Of a DNA stretch of 64,000 nt, positions 1 to 12,980 are shown in pieces. Numbering within the stretch: position 1 is the stretch's first letter; each line of letters begins with the position of its first letter. The stretch is from positions 13,881,661-13,945,660 of the forward strand of contig HG738137.1 in the NCBI GenBank assembly GCA_000499405.2. Reading direction: 5' to 3'. This DNA is from Onchocerca volvulus (Eukaryota > Nematoda > Chromadorea > Rhabditida > Onchocercidae). Under the pieces are notes generated by a model. The model worked only from the letters and a program-made list of their open reading frames with translations, was not told the origin of the DNA and did not search any database. The position numbers and the translations under genes were made by a program.

Positions 1-878
1 TATGGATTCAGTGCAAACATTAGATGAAGATGATGTTAAAATTATCAAAATAACCGTTGGTCTACCGACAACAACACCAATTTCAAATTTAATTCATCAT
101 TCCAATAGTGCTGTTAGTGATGATAATGATACGACGAGAGGTGGTACTTCATCTTGGACAATTGCTTTAGCTATCATTTTCGGTAAATATTTTAATTTAA
201 TTTTAATTCAATTTCCATCAAAAAATTCTCTTTTCAATTATGGAAATTCCATAGAATGCAATGATAATAAGACTATGGTGGTAGTAATAGATTTATAATG
301 TTGTTATTATGATAGTTAAAATGATAAGAATATGATAATAACAATAAGAATATGATAGTAATGATAGAAATATGATGATGATAATAATAATAGGAATATG
401 ATAATAACAATAATGGAATTATGATAAAAACAATTAAAATAAGATAATAATGACAGGATTATGATGAAAGCAATAATAGGAATATGATAATGACAATAAT
501 AATAGAAATATGATAACAACAGTAATCGGAATATGAGAACTATCATAATAGTAATACGGCAGTAATGGTGGGAATATGATAATAATGATAAGAATATGAT
601 TTATTTTCATGTTCACGAAACATAAAAGTCGATTATTTTTCAATTTTCAGTATTTTAATCATAAAAAATATACTAAAATTTTAATCGTGTATTATTATAA
701 AATTATCATTTTAGCACTGGTGATATTAGCTGGAGCATGTGCTACGTTAATATTTCGTTACGTACGTCGTTCACGTAAACTGCACGGAAAATATAATCCG
801 GCACGTGAAGAAAGTATACTTTCAAGCAACTACTCAATGCCTATGGCTACTGTTACCAAGGAAGAACGGCTTATTTAG
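1..878 (+). CDS. Crumbs-family polarity protein, C-terminal exons (partial, 5' end outside window)
   Basis: Two exons are seen: 1-182 (open from the window edge, frame starting at base 2, phase 1 end) and 715-878 (stop TAG at 876-878). The joined frame gives an extracellular stretch rich in Ser, Thr and Asp. A single transmembrane helix follows, running from WTIALAIIF across the splice into ALVILAGACATLIF, then a basic stop-transfer YVRRSRK. The roughly 37-residue cytoplasmic tail carries HGKYNPAREE, which fits the Crumbs FERM-binding pattern G-x-Y-x-P, and ends in EERLI, the Crumbs PDZ-binding terminus for PALS1/Stardust and PAR-6. Crumbs proteins mark the apical membrane of epithelia; nematode members are CRB-1 and EAT-20. 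The EGF and laminin-G repeats expected upstream lie outside the window, so the paralogue cannot be fixed. The 532-base intron holds a GATAAT-type repeat. Confidence 0.85.
300..600 (+). repeat. Degenerate GATAAT/GAATATGATAA repeat in the Crumbs intron
   Basis: The intron between the last two Crumbs exons holds many imperfect units of the form GAATATGATAATAACAATA, roughly 18-30 bases apart. All open frames here are products of the simple repeat. Similar GATAAT-rich DNA recurs at 18370-18610, and its complement-like ATC/CAT form lies inside the open frame at 57290-57430. Confidence 0.7.
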
Positions 879-1190
879 TTATTTATTTTGGCTGAATTTC
901 ATTTACTATCATCACTAATGTTTGACTTTGAAATGACATCATCTGATGTTTACCTGTATTTTCACGTACGTAATACGTCACGTATACAGTTGAATGTTTA
1001 TATGTATTTAAGCGTATATTTTTGCCCATTTTTGCTCCAATTAATCATTTGAATCATTAAATTTTGATTCTAAACGATGCTAATATATAAAACATCGTAC
1101 AGATCAAAGTTTAAGTAAATAGTATTCAGCACTAAAACATTCGTCTATTACTATCAAAAATAGAATGTTTAAATTCAATCTAACACATAT
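879..1190. other. Probable 3' UTR and downstream flank of the Crumbs gene
   Basis: This is non-coding sequence directly after the Crumbs stop. It contains a CACGTACGTAATACGTCACGT cluster at about 964-984. No clean AATAAA signal stands out close to the stop, so the 3' end of the transcript is not placed. Confidence 0.4.
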
Positions 1191-1570
1191 CGATTGAAAT
1201 TGAAAAGAAAAAAAAAACGCATTCTATTAGAGTAGAAATCGCAATTGAAGATACGATACAATATTTTCGCTACAGTAATACTTTGGACTATGAAATCATA
1301 CAAAATACTGTAAGAAATGAAAAATTATTATAGATAAATTGTTATTATTGTGGAAAGTTTTCATTTTTTTTTATTTTGTAACATGAAAGCCTTTTCCTTG
1401 GCCAAATTAATTTGTTTTTTTTTTGAAACAGAAAAAATTCGTACCATTACAGTACGAATTTTAACTGAAGATACGATATTTTTGCTACAGTAACACTAGC
1501 CTAGAATCATAACAAACTATTATAGAAAATTAAAAATATTGCAGGCAAATTATTGCTGTTGTAAAGAGTC
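1190..1570. repeat. Diverged tandem duplication, period about 240 bp
   Basis: Two copies begin with a TGAAGATACGATA stretch followed by GCTACAGTAA, at about 1226 and 1466. They share the following hundred bases with many differences. No coding potential was seen. Confidence 0.6.
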
Positions 1571-4259
1571 CTTTTTAAAAAAAGAAAAGACAATGGACAC
1601 TTTTCGAATAAGTTTGTTCATTTTTTTCGTTTCTTTTTTTTTTTTGAATTCACCATTCTTGAAATGATTGATACCGTATGTATATTTATGATATATATCA
1701 AGTTGTTATGTCCACTTGTTGTCCACTTATCAAATTATTTGAAAAATATATGAAATATGTATATTTTTCTATCTTTGTTATATTTTCTTAACTTAAAACT
1801 CTTTAAACAAATGATGAATTGATTGATTTAGTTCAAATTATCAATCGAAAAAGTCATCCCAATTGAAATTTATTGTACTGATTGCTAAAACGAAAGAAAG
1901 AGAAAGAAATCATATAGATAAAAACTGATAAAAAATCAAGTATTTTATCATTATTAAAATAAAAAAAAATTCCATGAAGAATAAATCAAATAATTTAGGT
2001 TGATTTTTGATGCGATATTAAAAATCAATTTTCAATTTTACAATTACTATCAGTTTTATTTTTCTCATTCCTTTTAAATCAATTATTATTTATTATTGAA
2101 TGATGCTTGTAATAACATGCTAAAATAACGAAATGTTGAGAAGCTAACATTATTGCTGCTTAATTAATTAAATTATTCATATTACGAGAATAATGAAATA
2201 GATAAGATAAACATTAACAAAAAATCTAAGGAATTAAATTTAGATATTCAAAATGCTTTTAAACTATCATATTTCTAGCTTGCATTTCAAGCTATTTAAT
2301 TTCATAAATGAATGAATAATGAGCGGAAACAGGAATTTTTTTTTTTGGTAGAAAAAAATTCTTTGCTTCGTAAAATCTCAAAACTGCTCGCAATTATTTG
2401 CGAAAAATTATCATGTTTTGAGCGAAATTTTTTGTTGCATTTTTCACTTATCTCACTCCTTTTTTTCCCCTTTATGAATTAATTAATAATTACTATCTTG
2501 AAAGGATTATATTTTCTTTTTTTTATCTTTTTTTTCGTTTGAATGCTCAAAATATTTTCATTTTTTTAATTTTACATGACTTTTTTTTTTTATAATCTTA
2601 GGCTTTCTAAATTATTTATTTTTTCATGCAATGAAAATATTTATCCATCTATTGCTATTTTTTTGCTACAAATTATTGCAGTTTAATTATTTGTATTAAT
2701 TAACAATAATTCGATAAATTTTCGCTATTTGTGGTATTATTTTCGACAAAATGATATATTCTTTGACTTGATTTATTTTAGTTTCTATTGTTATTAGTAA
2801 AATGATCATTAATTATTATTATAAAAAAATTTTCTTTCGATCTAAATGATACGAAATAAATGGAATAAATGATCAGTGATGGATAATTTTAGCAACTGAA
2901 AGATAAATGTTATAAAAAACTAAAGAAATACAATTTTATGAAGATTTTAATTTTAAAAAAAACAAAAAAATGAAAAAAAGGATAATAATATCAATTAAAT
3001 AATTTGTGCATTAAAAAATTTTTTTTATAAGATTAACTTAATTAGAATCGAGAAATACAATATCATTAATACATACAGCATAGCCAACTTTGTTTAATTG
3101 TATAAATTTGGAGCCGAAAAATTTTACATTTCAAAGATTTCAATTCCAATATTTTTCAAGAATCATTTCAATTTCAGTATTATTTAAGTGACCACAATTT
3201 TTTTTGATATTTAATTAAAATTGAAAATTAATTTATTTAGTTTTAATTTTATTACTTCAATTGGTATAGATTAATAGTAATTTCAAATGTTATTTGAAAG
3301 TTTAATTAAGCAATTCTGATACCTTCAATTTGAACAAATAAACATCAGTTTTATATTTATCGTAAAGCAAACTTCCCCAAGAATTCAAATGAATGGCTAA
3401 CATCTATGCCAAGAAGTTAATTTTAACTATTTTAAATATTTATATTTGAATTTTTAGCAAAAGTAATTTTTAATTTTATTTTCATTTCATGGGATCTAAA
3501 CGAAATTTTAATTATTAAATTTTTTATATCAATTTCTAATAACGAAATGACATTCTAATTATTTTGCTTTCTTTAATTTTATATATTTCCTTGCCTTTCT
3601 TTGCTCGAATTAAATTTCAAAACTTTTTTTGTCGTAAAAAAAATTGCAATCAATTAAGGCTAAAAACTTACTAGTCCAAATACTATGAAAAATCAGGCAT
3701 TATGAGAATTATTTTTTCATTATTTCGGAAATTTAACTTTTTAATGGGTTTATTTGTTTTTTGCTTTTGTGAATAAAAAATGAAATTTTTTCTTTTTGCA
3801 TTTCATATAACTTCTTATATTCAGATTTTTCATAATTATTCGAGTTCTAAATTAATTTTTATCTTAATTACACGTCTTTTCTTGCAAGTAATTTAAAAAT
3901 AAATCTGTAATTGTAAATTATTGTACTATAAAAGTAATCATTTATCTATAAATGAAATTAAAAAACAAAAACAAACATTCAAAAAATATTCAATTTCTTT
4001 TTCTGAAATTTTTTTCTAAAATTGTAATAAATATTTATAGTAAAAAATTACAAATATATTATTGTTGAACTAAATTTTACACTTTTATATGTTAACATTT
4101 AATGTATTTATCTTTGTATACATCATTATTTTCATTATAAAAAATAATATTGATAATATTATTTAAAATATTTTCAAATATTAACTTACATCATATATCA
4201 GTTGCAACTTATTTCATTAATTAATTTATTGATTTCATTAATTATTTATTGATAAATTA
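1571..4259. other. AT-rich intergenic DNA, no gene seen
   Basis: Homopolymer-rich, low-complexity sequence with stops in all frames. I see no splice-flanked open segment of protein-like composition, tRNA or other RNA gene. Confidence 0.6.
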
Positions 4260-4410
4260 AATTCGACGTGAAATTTACGCAAGATGAATTCCAAAAATAT
4301 CATCATTTTCATGATTAAAATAAAGAATGATGTCAATAATTTGATGTAAAATGATGTGATGCATTAAAATTTGCGTGGGATTCACGCAAGATGAATTCCG
4401 AAAAATTTCA
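4260..4410. repeat. Two-copy diverged repeat (ACGCAAGATGAATTCC)
   Basis: ACGCAAGATGAATTCC occurs at about 4277 and 4383, each followed by an A-rich stretch. Both copies are preceded by similar GTG-containing sequence, giving a tandem period of about 106 bases. Confidence 0.6.
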
Positions 4411-4902
4411 AGTATTCATGAAAAAAATAAATAAATAATTAAAATATTGAATTTTTTTTTGCAAATTCCATCATTTTTGCCTCCCATGGAGTGTTATGTA
4501 TATATATATATCGTAGATTGGTCGAAAAAAATTGGCCAATTTATTTACAAGTAAATATTGGCTGTATCATATAATATTTAATACTTATTATTTAATACTT
4601 ATTATTTTCTTTTTTTTTTTCTAACTAATAATTTTCATTATTTATAATTTAAGAAAAGGAATTGGAATTAAAAATTTTTCATTTGAATTTAAAAAATGAG
4701 TCATAGGTTATAAAAGTAACCAAGAAAAGATAAAATACAGTATCAGCAACATATAAATTGATATTGGGTGATAAAGCGAGAAATTTTGAAAATGAAATAC
4801 ATTAATGATTGATTATTGAAAGTTGACAATGATGATCTGAATAGTGATCATCGAAATTGATCATTTCAAAATTAATGACAATGACTTTCTATATTTTTAG
4901 CG

Positions 4903-5740
4903 TTTCAAACAAACTGAAAAAGTAAAAAAAAATCTCAGGAAAATTAGGCAATTCATAAACCAGTCGATAATTAAAAAATTGTATTTTAAAGTGTTATTTT
5001 CGTTTAATTTACGCAGCAGTAGCGAATCAGTTCGTAAATTGTGACGTATGACGCAGTATGACGTGACACGATGAAAAGTGTGACATGACGTGATACAACA
5101 AAAAGTGCGATATGACATGATACGACGGAAAGTGCATCACAAATAATGCTACAATAACAATTATTTCAATAGCTGAACGGAGAAACCTGAAAAGCGACTT
5201 TCCAAAGTCGGAATTTGCGAACGAATGAGATGATCGCAACAATTTGATAGTTTGCGTTACTTCAGGTTTCTGAATCTTGGCGAAACTGCTACATTTCAGA
5301 AGTTTTCATAGGAAATCAATAGAATGAAAGATTGCTCTTCCTCCAACCGACATCAATGAACAAAAAGGATTCATTTTCCCACTGGCAACGTCCGCCAATC
5401 GACGCTTTAAAAGTCGAACGAATTGATCGTCATAGTTGTTATCGCATCCGTCAGATCAATCTAACCTATCCATTATCCATTACTTTTTTATTCGTTTCCA
5501 ATTTTAACGGTTTCGTAGAGAAATATTTTGAAAATTAGCCAAAAATAGAAAATATACTTCCAAAAATTCGCCAAATATCTAAGGTAACGAATTATTAAGG
5601 TTGCAATAATAATTACTCTAATTTTGCTCTGTCAAAAATGCATTATTTGTCAAATAGCTTCTTTTTGTGATCATTCAAAATATTTTAAACTTAATTGAAA
5701 TAATTTGAAATTAAAATAGTTGCAATTACTTTTATGTCAG
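4903..5740 (+). mobile_element. Truncated, decayed mariner-family transposon (copy 1)
   Basis: The segment is alignable by eye along its length to the mariner relic at 59693-60631 (for example CAAACAAA...AAAGTAAAAA, TTCATAAAC, ACGCAGCA(A/G)TAGCGAA, the AAAAGTGCATCA region, and a near-identical tail TTATTTGTCAAATAG...TTGAAATTAAAATAGTT). A frame at 5332-5538 keeps a mariner transposase C-terminal flavour: LQPTSMNKKDSFSHWQRPP corresponds to the catalytic-domain stretch around the second Asp, and NGFVEKYFEN to the segment after the last Asp. The left inverted terminus is missing. The right end (5722-5740) looks like a degenerate mariner terminus. Stops and shifts make it non-functional. Confidence 0.7.
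5040..5138. repeat. 27-bp minisatellite inside mariner copy 1
   Basis: About 3.5 imperfect units of a 27-base motif of the type TGACATGACGTGATACRACR ending in AAAGTG; unit ends fall at 5080, 5107 and 5134. The related element at 59693-60631 has only about two short versions, so the array expanded after the copies separated. Confidence 0.75.
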
Positions 5741-6929
5741 TTAAAAAATTTTTAGAAAAGAAATAGATGTAATATATTTTTTTTTTAATTTCCTATTTTC
5801 TTATTATTTAATATTAAAATAAACTATTATTTATGCATAATTTTCATGGCAATTCATTATTTTTTTTAACAATAAGCCGTGCAAATCATTGGTTGTTTTA
5901 ATAAACAAATGAAGGAAGAATAATTGATAATCTAAAAAAACTGTAACAAATTAATTACTGAATCAGTTAATCTGCATTTTCTTTTTTGATTAATTTTTAC
6001 TTGCAGTTCTAGCTAGTAATTCGATTAATCATTATCATTTATTTTGAGTACTTATCATTTACTATTTCAACCATACAATGAATAATGCATCATCAAGAAT
6101 GGATGATTTGATAAGAAATAATAATCATTTAGATATGACCTGATAAATAATAGTAATTGCTCATTGACCTTATTGATGAAAAAGGAAAAAATATGAGTAA
6201 CTCTGAGCTATTTTCAAAATAATCTTTTTTTTTTTTTTTTTTGAACTAAAACTAAATAAACAAAGGTGTGATAATTTAATCGAAAAAAAATTTTTCATTA
6301 GTTTTTAATATCGAAAGCAGTTTAAAAGCGTCTTTCGTGTGTCATGTTGTACTTTAATTATTATTTTATAAATAATTTTTCAATTTATTAAGAAATAAAT
6401 TTCTCCATAATAAAAGTTTAATTGAAAGAAAATTTTTTGAACATTATCAATTATCAATTTTTGCTTGTTTTGTTTAATGTTTATAGAATTTATTTACAGC
6501 GTTAAAAAAATTCAATACTCCATTAACGATTAATTTGAAGTTTTTTATTTTTCTTTTTTTTTCTTGAAATTCTTTTTTTTTCTTTTTTTATTTTCAAAAT
6601 TTTAATTTTATTTGAAGATTCGCTACGGTATATGAATTATAATATTTAGCTGTAATGAAATTGGAAAAGTATTGCGATATAATGATTTTTCCATGACATC
6701 AACTTTGTATCTTTAAAAGAAATTGCTTAATAATTTCTATATTTTTCTTCTTTTAACGAATATTTTAAATTATTGTTGTAATTTAGCAAAATTGCCATTA
6801 CTAAAATTAGGAATTTAATGAAGCGTAAAATTTATGCAATTTAAATAAATGTATTATCAAATTTGATCTTTTTTTTTCAAAATTAAGTTATTAATCATTC
6901 AAAAAAACACACAAAATATGTTACTTGAA
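5741..6929. other. AT-rich intergenic DNA, no gene seen
   Basis: Poly-A/T-rich sequence with no supported exon, RNA gene or clear repeat. Confidence 0.6.
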
Positions 6930-7190
6930 AATAAATTTTTAATATTATTCCCTATTATGTATCAGATTATCATCATATTTTGCATGAAAAATTCTGACTG
7001 TAATTTCAGTGCTAAAATAAAATATGGCCATAAAAATTTATTAAATTTCTATGTTCTTTAAAATATTTCAAATTCATTTTTAATCAATATTTATGGAAAT
7101 AATTGAAATTCCCCCATTAAATATCAAATAATCGTAATATTCGGCATAGAAAATTTTGATTATAATTTCAATGCTGCAAAAAAATATAAG
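6930..7190. repeat. Diverged tandem duplication, period about 170 bp
   Basis: The stretch with ATTATCATCATATTTTGCAT...TGTAATTTCAGTGCT (about 6965-7014) recurs as AATAATCGTAATATTCGGCAT...TATAATTTCAATGCT (about 7128-7175). The open frame on the minus strand through here is a by-product. Confidence 0.55.
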
Positions 7191-10100
7191 ATTATATTTA
7201 TTCGCAATAAACAAGCTACTAATTAAATAGCTTTGCATTAAACTAATTTCATTAGCGTTAGGAAAAAAAATGTTGTAAACATATACTAAGTTTAAGCTTT
7301 CATTTCGAAATTCAATTTTTTTCATATTGTAATAAACATATTTGTTAGCAACTAATTAGTCTTGCTATTTTGAGAACTTTATCAAATAATTTATTTAGTT
7401 AAAATATATCAAAATATTTATTTTCTTTTTTTTTTGCTGTAAACAATGAAATTGTACGATTTTTTATTTCTTAATTAAACAGCCTTTTGCTTTTAAAAAT
7501 ATTGGTTTTCTTTCAAGAACTTTTTTTTTTTTTTATTTTACTAAATCGGGTGGAATTTTACGGGAAAAGAGAAAAAGCGAGAATTTGAGAGGGGAAGATG
7601 TCAAAGTTTTCAGCTTCAGAAACTTTCAGATAATTTAATCATCTATCCATTTTAGTTTTTCTCATTCAAAATTGACAATGACGTCATTTGTTGAAGTTTT
7701 TAATTTAAAATAGCTCTAAAAGTTTACAAACTGATATCATCATCATCAATAGTGCAAAAACATAAGTGTACGTATCCGTGCGTGTGTAATATATTTACGA
7801 TAAAATGATTATTTAAATTTAAATGAATTTTTTATCGAATGAAAGGACAAAAAAAAGAAAAGAAAGAAAAAAGAAATAACGATGCAGAAAAAAGTACATT
7901 GAATTAAATTTTATATTTTATTAAATATTGAAATGACAAAAAAAAAATTTAATTGCAATAAATATAAATAAGCGAAAAAAGTGTAGAAGTAAGAAAGAAA
8001 TTTGAAAAAAAAAAAAGGTTTCGAAACAAAATAGAGAAAATAAGAAAGTATGTAGAAAAAATAGTTAAAAAAGAATTTCAAAAGAAAAAAGTGCTAAAAC
8101 TTTGATAATTTCGAAAAAAAAAAGCTTACTTCAATTCATTAGCAAATAGTATGAATTGAAAATTGGATATAAAATTTCAAAAAAGAAGAAGGTAGAGAGA
8201 AAGGAAAAAAATGAATAGAATTAAATAATGGAAATATAGGCAAAAAAAAAAAAAAAATTAAAAAAGCTAGATAAATACTTCCTTGTTATTATAAAAGTTT
8301 ATTCAAAATTTTTTAAATTTAAGACAAATAGGGGAAATTTGATAAGCGAAAAAAAACATTTTTTTTTTTATTGTTTTTTCTTCTTTATACCAAAGTTTTC
8401 TCATTTTCGTTTCTTTAAGCTTAATAATTTTTTAATATTTTCAATGTTATTTTCCTCATATTCATCAGTTTCATTTATGTCATTGTATGACAGATAACAC
8501 ATCAATTTTTTGCTCTAAGCTTTAATTTCAAAATATTAAACAAAATTATTTCGTCTAGTTGAAATTTTTAGACAGTTGAATTTTTTTCAATATTTTGACA
8601 GCAAAAAAAAAAAAATAAAGAAAATGAGTATTAAATCGAAATTCCGATAACTTTCAATAATTACATTTTTCACGTACGAAATGATCATCGTTTATTTTTA
8701 TCAGTACAGAATCTTCATAATTTATTGTTCGCATTTTCGGAAAATCACTCCTCATTTTTTTCCCTGATAATTACTGTTTCATTTTTTTTTCGATTGACGA
8801 TAATTTATATCAATATAATTTAATTTGATGTGATTCAGATTTGGAAGATCTAGCTTGATATAATTATATTTATAAAATTTTTTACCTATTTATGAATTTC
8901 TAATAAAATGGTCGTCTTTTTACGACTCATAAATAATTTTTTTCCTCAGCTATATATATATCTTTCCTTATATGGATGGTTTGACATTTCAGTCAACGTG
9001 ACTTTATCCAATTGATTGGTGGATAAGATCACGTTGAATGAATTTATTAATTGAAGAGACTCTTTTTCTTTCCTCAAAAGAAAAAAAGTAACGAAATTAT
9101 TTTTAAACATCAAATATTTATTTTTTCTTACTTCCTTTCTCATTTATCAATATAATATGATTTGATAAAACCATTTAAAGCTTCAATCCTTGTCCTTTTT
9201 CTTCTTTTTTTTTCAAAAAACAAAAAATAAGGGACGTTTTATCATTGCATAAATAGGAATATTATCAGCAATGATTTGCGAATTGCTTTTTATCGGTCGA
9301 TCAGAAAACTTTCACTTTTGTTTTTGTAACTTCTAGAATGACAGTCTTCTTTTTGATTTTAAACTACAATATTATTTTAGCTGAAATTTTTTGAATACTT
9401 CGAATATGAACAATATGAACAACCAATCCAAATTGTTATTCTTTTATGGAAATTTATCAAATCAATATCCCTTTTCGATAACATGTAAATCTATCAGATC
9501 AATAATATCCTTTTCTGTAACTTATGAAATCGGTTTTTTTTTTTTTTTAATAGTATTATTTTTAAATTAAACAATCCTTCTGCGAAGCAAGTAATAGCAA
9601 AAATCGCACAAAACATTCAAACATTTATTTCCCTTAATTAATTAGGTTTAAATTATCATTCAGCAAATACACATGTATAAATACTTTAATTTTTATTTTA
9701 TACTTTTTGATGATTTTTGTGAAATGCAATGTTCGCCTCGTATCCATCGATCCTTTTTCATGTTTTTGCTTTTTTTTAACGTCATATTTTAAAATAATAT
9801 TCAAATTGTAAAATATTACGTTGTAGTCATATTCAATAAATCCATTCTCTTTTTCACGTCTTATAATATCAAAATATGAGTCGAATATATTAATTAATCT
9901 TTTTTCACGTCGTATAATATTTATATTACACATAAATATGATTTTTAATTGTAATTAGCCTAGTTTATGAAATATTTAAATAATGCTTAAAATTTCAATG
10001 CAAAAATAGTTGTTGTTTATCGAAATTTGTCTATAAAAAAAAAGAATTAATTTATTAATTCTCTTTCATTTCAGGACATTCGTCTTCTTTTGATTATATA

Positions 10101-11839
10101 AATTATGATAAAAAAGTGAAAGAAAAAAAGGTTAATTAGAAAATAAATATGATGATGCAATGTTATAAATATTTTCTTTAAAAATTTTTATTAATAAACA
10201 AAAAATAAAATATGGACAATGAATTTTCAAGCATTCAAAATAAGTTTTCTTTTCATTTTCTATTAATAATCTATTTAATGCTTATCATTTTATCATTTGC
10301 AATATTTCTAAAATTGATGGAAAGAAAAAAGGGACGAAATTTGATTAATAAGAAGTGAAGAGGAGAAAAAGAAGGAAAAATTAAATTAGCATTTCATAAA
10401 CTACCGATCAATATTCATTAACAATGCTATCTGAGGCACTTACAAATACACTCAGAAATTCTCAGATATTATCGAGAATGATTATTCGAAGTATCCAAAA
10501 ATACTTTTTGAAAATTCGTGGGTATCTGTTAATTTATAACAATGTTATCTGAAATATTTACAAATTTATTACAATATAATTTGATTTGTCATTCCATTTA
10601 ATTCATTTCATTTTCATTTTTTAAATTCTGTCTTTTATTGAAGAATTGGTTTCTACTTGCCCTTTTCCTTATTCATCAAGTATCTAAATAAAAAATTAAA
10701 TTATAATAAATAGATTATTACATCCATTATATCATTAATTATGCCTTTTCATTCTATGATTTCGTTTACATCTGATGGATTTCATTTAACTTTTGATTAT
10801 TTTATTATACATTTAAAAGGTTGAATTTTTTCGAAAAATACAACGTTCACTGGAAAATTTACAAATAAAAATAAGTGGACAATTTCAGTAAAAAACTAGA
10901 TAATTACATCAAAAACAAAGCACATCATGATAACTTTGATAAAATATTTTTATCACTTATTTGATTATAAAGAAATTGATTATTTATTCAAGCTAATAAG
11001 ATTAAGATTATTTTGATGCTTTCTTTTTCCTTATATTTTAACGATCAAATTTTGATATATTTTTATTTCCCACATAATCCTATGCTTATAAAAGCTTTTA
11101 TCAAAAAACAAATTTATTGGAAGTCATTTTCCTGCTCAAAAATCAAATTTCAAAATAGCAATTTTAAAATTATAATTGACTATACAATTCTTTTCAAGTT
11201 TTCATATCTTTAAATCAATCATAATTTTTTTATTTTCAAAATAGGCGAAAAAAGACGGGAAAATGCTATAACCATAGTGATTGGATAATAATAATCTTTA
11301 AAAACGAATTTAGGAATTTAGTTTAACTTAAAAATCTAAATCATAAATTAATGAGATAATTTCTGCTAAAATTAGTTTTTTTTAGCGATGCTTTAGAAAT
11401 ATTTTCTAAAATCTTTAAACTTAAGGTTCTAACTAAAAAAAAAAAGCTTCCGTATTCACTTTTAACTGGACTAAAAATCTCATAAATTTTTAATTTATCA
11501 AAAAATAAATCGGTTATGGATTCATTTTTAAACTTTTCATCATTCTTTTTTTATTACTTATCATACTCTAATATTTTTTTTTGTCAGATCAATATTTTGT
11601 CAGTTTCTTTTCATTTTTTTCACTCAGTCTTTCTTTTTTTATCTAAATTCGGTTTTTTTTATTAGAAATTAATTAGTAAAGTATTGGCAGGAAGTTATCA
11701 CTTGGCTTGAAATATGCTTAAAATTGAATATTTCTGTTTTATCGAAACTTTTTGCTCTTTTTATTTTAATTATTATTTTGATAACTTATGGTACTTGAAA
11801 AGTTGAAATCTGATAAGAATTTAAAATGGAAAGAACAGG
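7191..11839. other. AT-rich intergenic DNA, no gene seen
   Basis: Long A/T tracts and poly-A-rich purine stretches (7840-8270), with small local duplications such as CTTTTTCACGTC(T/G)TATAATAT at about 9850 and 9900, and AACAATG(C/T)TATCTGA at about 10421 and 10540. No coding exon or RNA gene can be supported. Confidence 0.55.
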
Positions 11840-11881
11840 ATGTAGTAGGAGAGAGGGAGAGAGAGAGAGAGAGAGAAGGGA
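11840..11881. repeat. (GA)n microsatellite
   Basis: A run of GA dinucleotides with a few interruptions, followed by GGGAAAAATG. Confidence 0.9.
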
Positions 11882-12479
11882 AAAATGAAAAAATCAATTA
11901 AAATACAACAAAGTTCAAATAAATCATTGTCAAATTCATATTTGACAGATTATTTATTCTCAAATTCTGTTCTCACAGTATATTCTCGATATTTCAAATT
12001 TTCCGTTTATCATTTTCGACAGAGAAACTATTCATTTTAACAAATTATTTATTCTCTTCTTTAGCTTTTTTCCATCTCAATGGAAATGTTTTATTATCAT
12101 TTAGAAAAAAAAAAAAAGTTGAAATTATAAAACTTGTTGAGATTACAATTCCATTAAGAATTGTAATATAATATAAAATTAAGAAGCTAGAAAATAAAGT
12201 TCAGTGCCAAAAAAAAAGCAAAAAAAAAGCTTGGCTGAAATATTCGATAGATAAGACTTTTCAATAGTTACATTAAGCTTATATGGCCAGTAATGGAATA
12301 AGGCACTTTTTTTTGTTAGCCTAAGTTTAAAAACTTGAAATGATGTCATATTCGATATCAATCCTCTTTATCTATATATATATATTTTATTTACAACACT
12401 ATGTATACGCTAATATTTTGCTCATTATTTTTTATTCAAATATCGGGAAAAAGTTTAGCATTTATTTTGTCTTCTTTTT

Positions 12480-12605
12480 TTTTTGTGCGTTCAAATGAAA
12501 GCTTCAGTTTATCAAATAAAAAAAATTTCATTTTATCAAATCTAACAAATCAAATAAAAATTTTATTTTATCAAATAAAGGTTTCATCTTATCAAATTTA
12601 ACAAA
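12480..12605. repeat. Short tandem array of TTTATCAAATAAA-type units
   Basis: Four or five imperfect units of roughly 20-30 bases, each containing TTATCAAAT, lie between 12500 and 12605. Overlapping open frames are explained by the repeat. Confidence 0.7.
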
Positions 12606-12894
12606 AAAGGATAGAGAAGTACTTTTTTCCAATCTTTAAGCAATACGTCGTTTGACATCATATTTTTGTCCTTTTTTGATTTTGTCTTTCAAAAAAAAAA
12701 AAACTTTTCCAATTCTGCTCATTTCGTTTTTTTTTTCATTTTTCTTTTTTTCTACTCTTTTCTTGTTTCTAACTTTACTTCCTCTATTAAATCGACATCA
12801 AATTGTCAGCCTTTGTTATATCAAACAAAAGTAAAAAAAGTAAAAAGAGAAAAAAAGAAGCATTTAAAATTAACGCAATTATTTTAATTCAATT

Positions 12895-12980
12895 CATATC
12901 ACTATTATTACCATTATTATCACTATTATTATTATTGTTATTATCATTATTATTATTTTTTATTATTATTATCATAAATA
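12895..12980. repeat. (ATT)n-type trinucleotide repeat
   Basis: ATT/ATC triplets with interruptions (CATTATTATCACTATTATT and onward). Confidence 0.85.

Noticed and set aside
4540..4700. CRISPR-like or phage-like repeats
   Set aside because: Repeats here and elsewhere are head-to-tail degenerate tandem units without unique spacers; the genome is eukaryotic.
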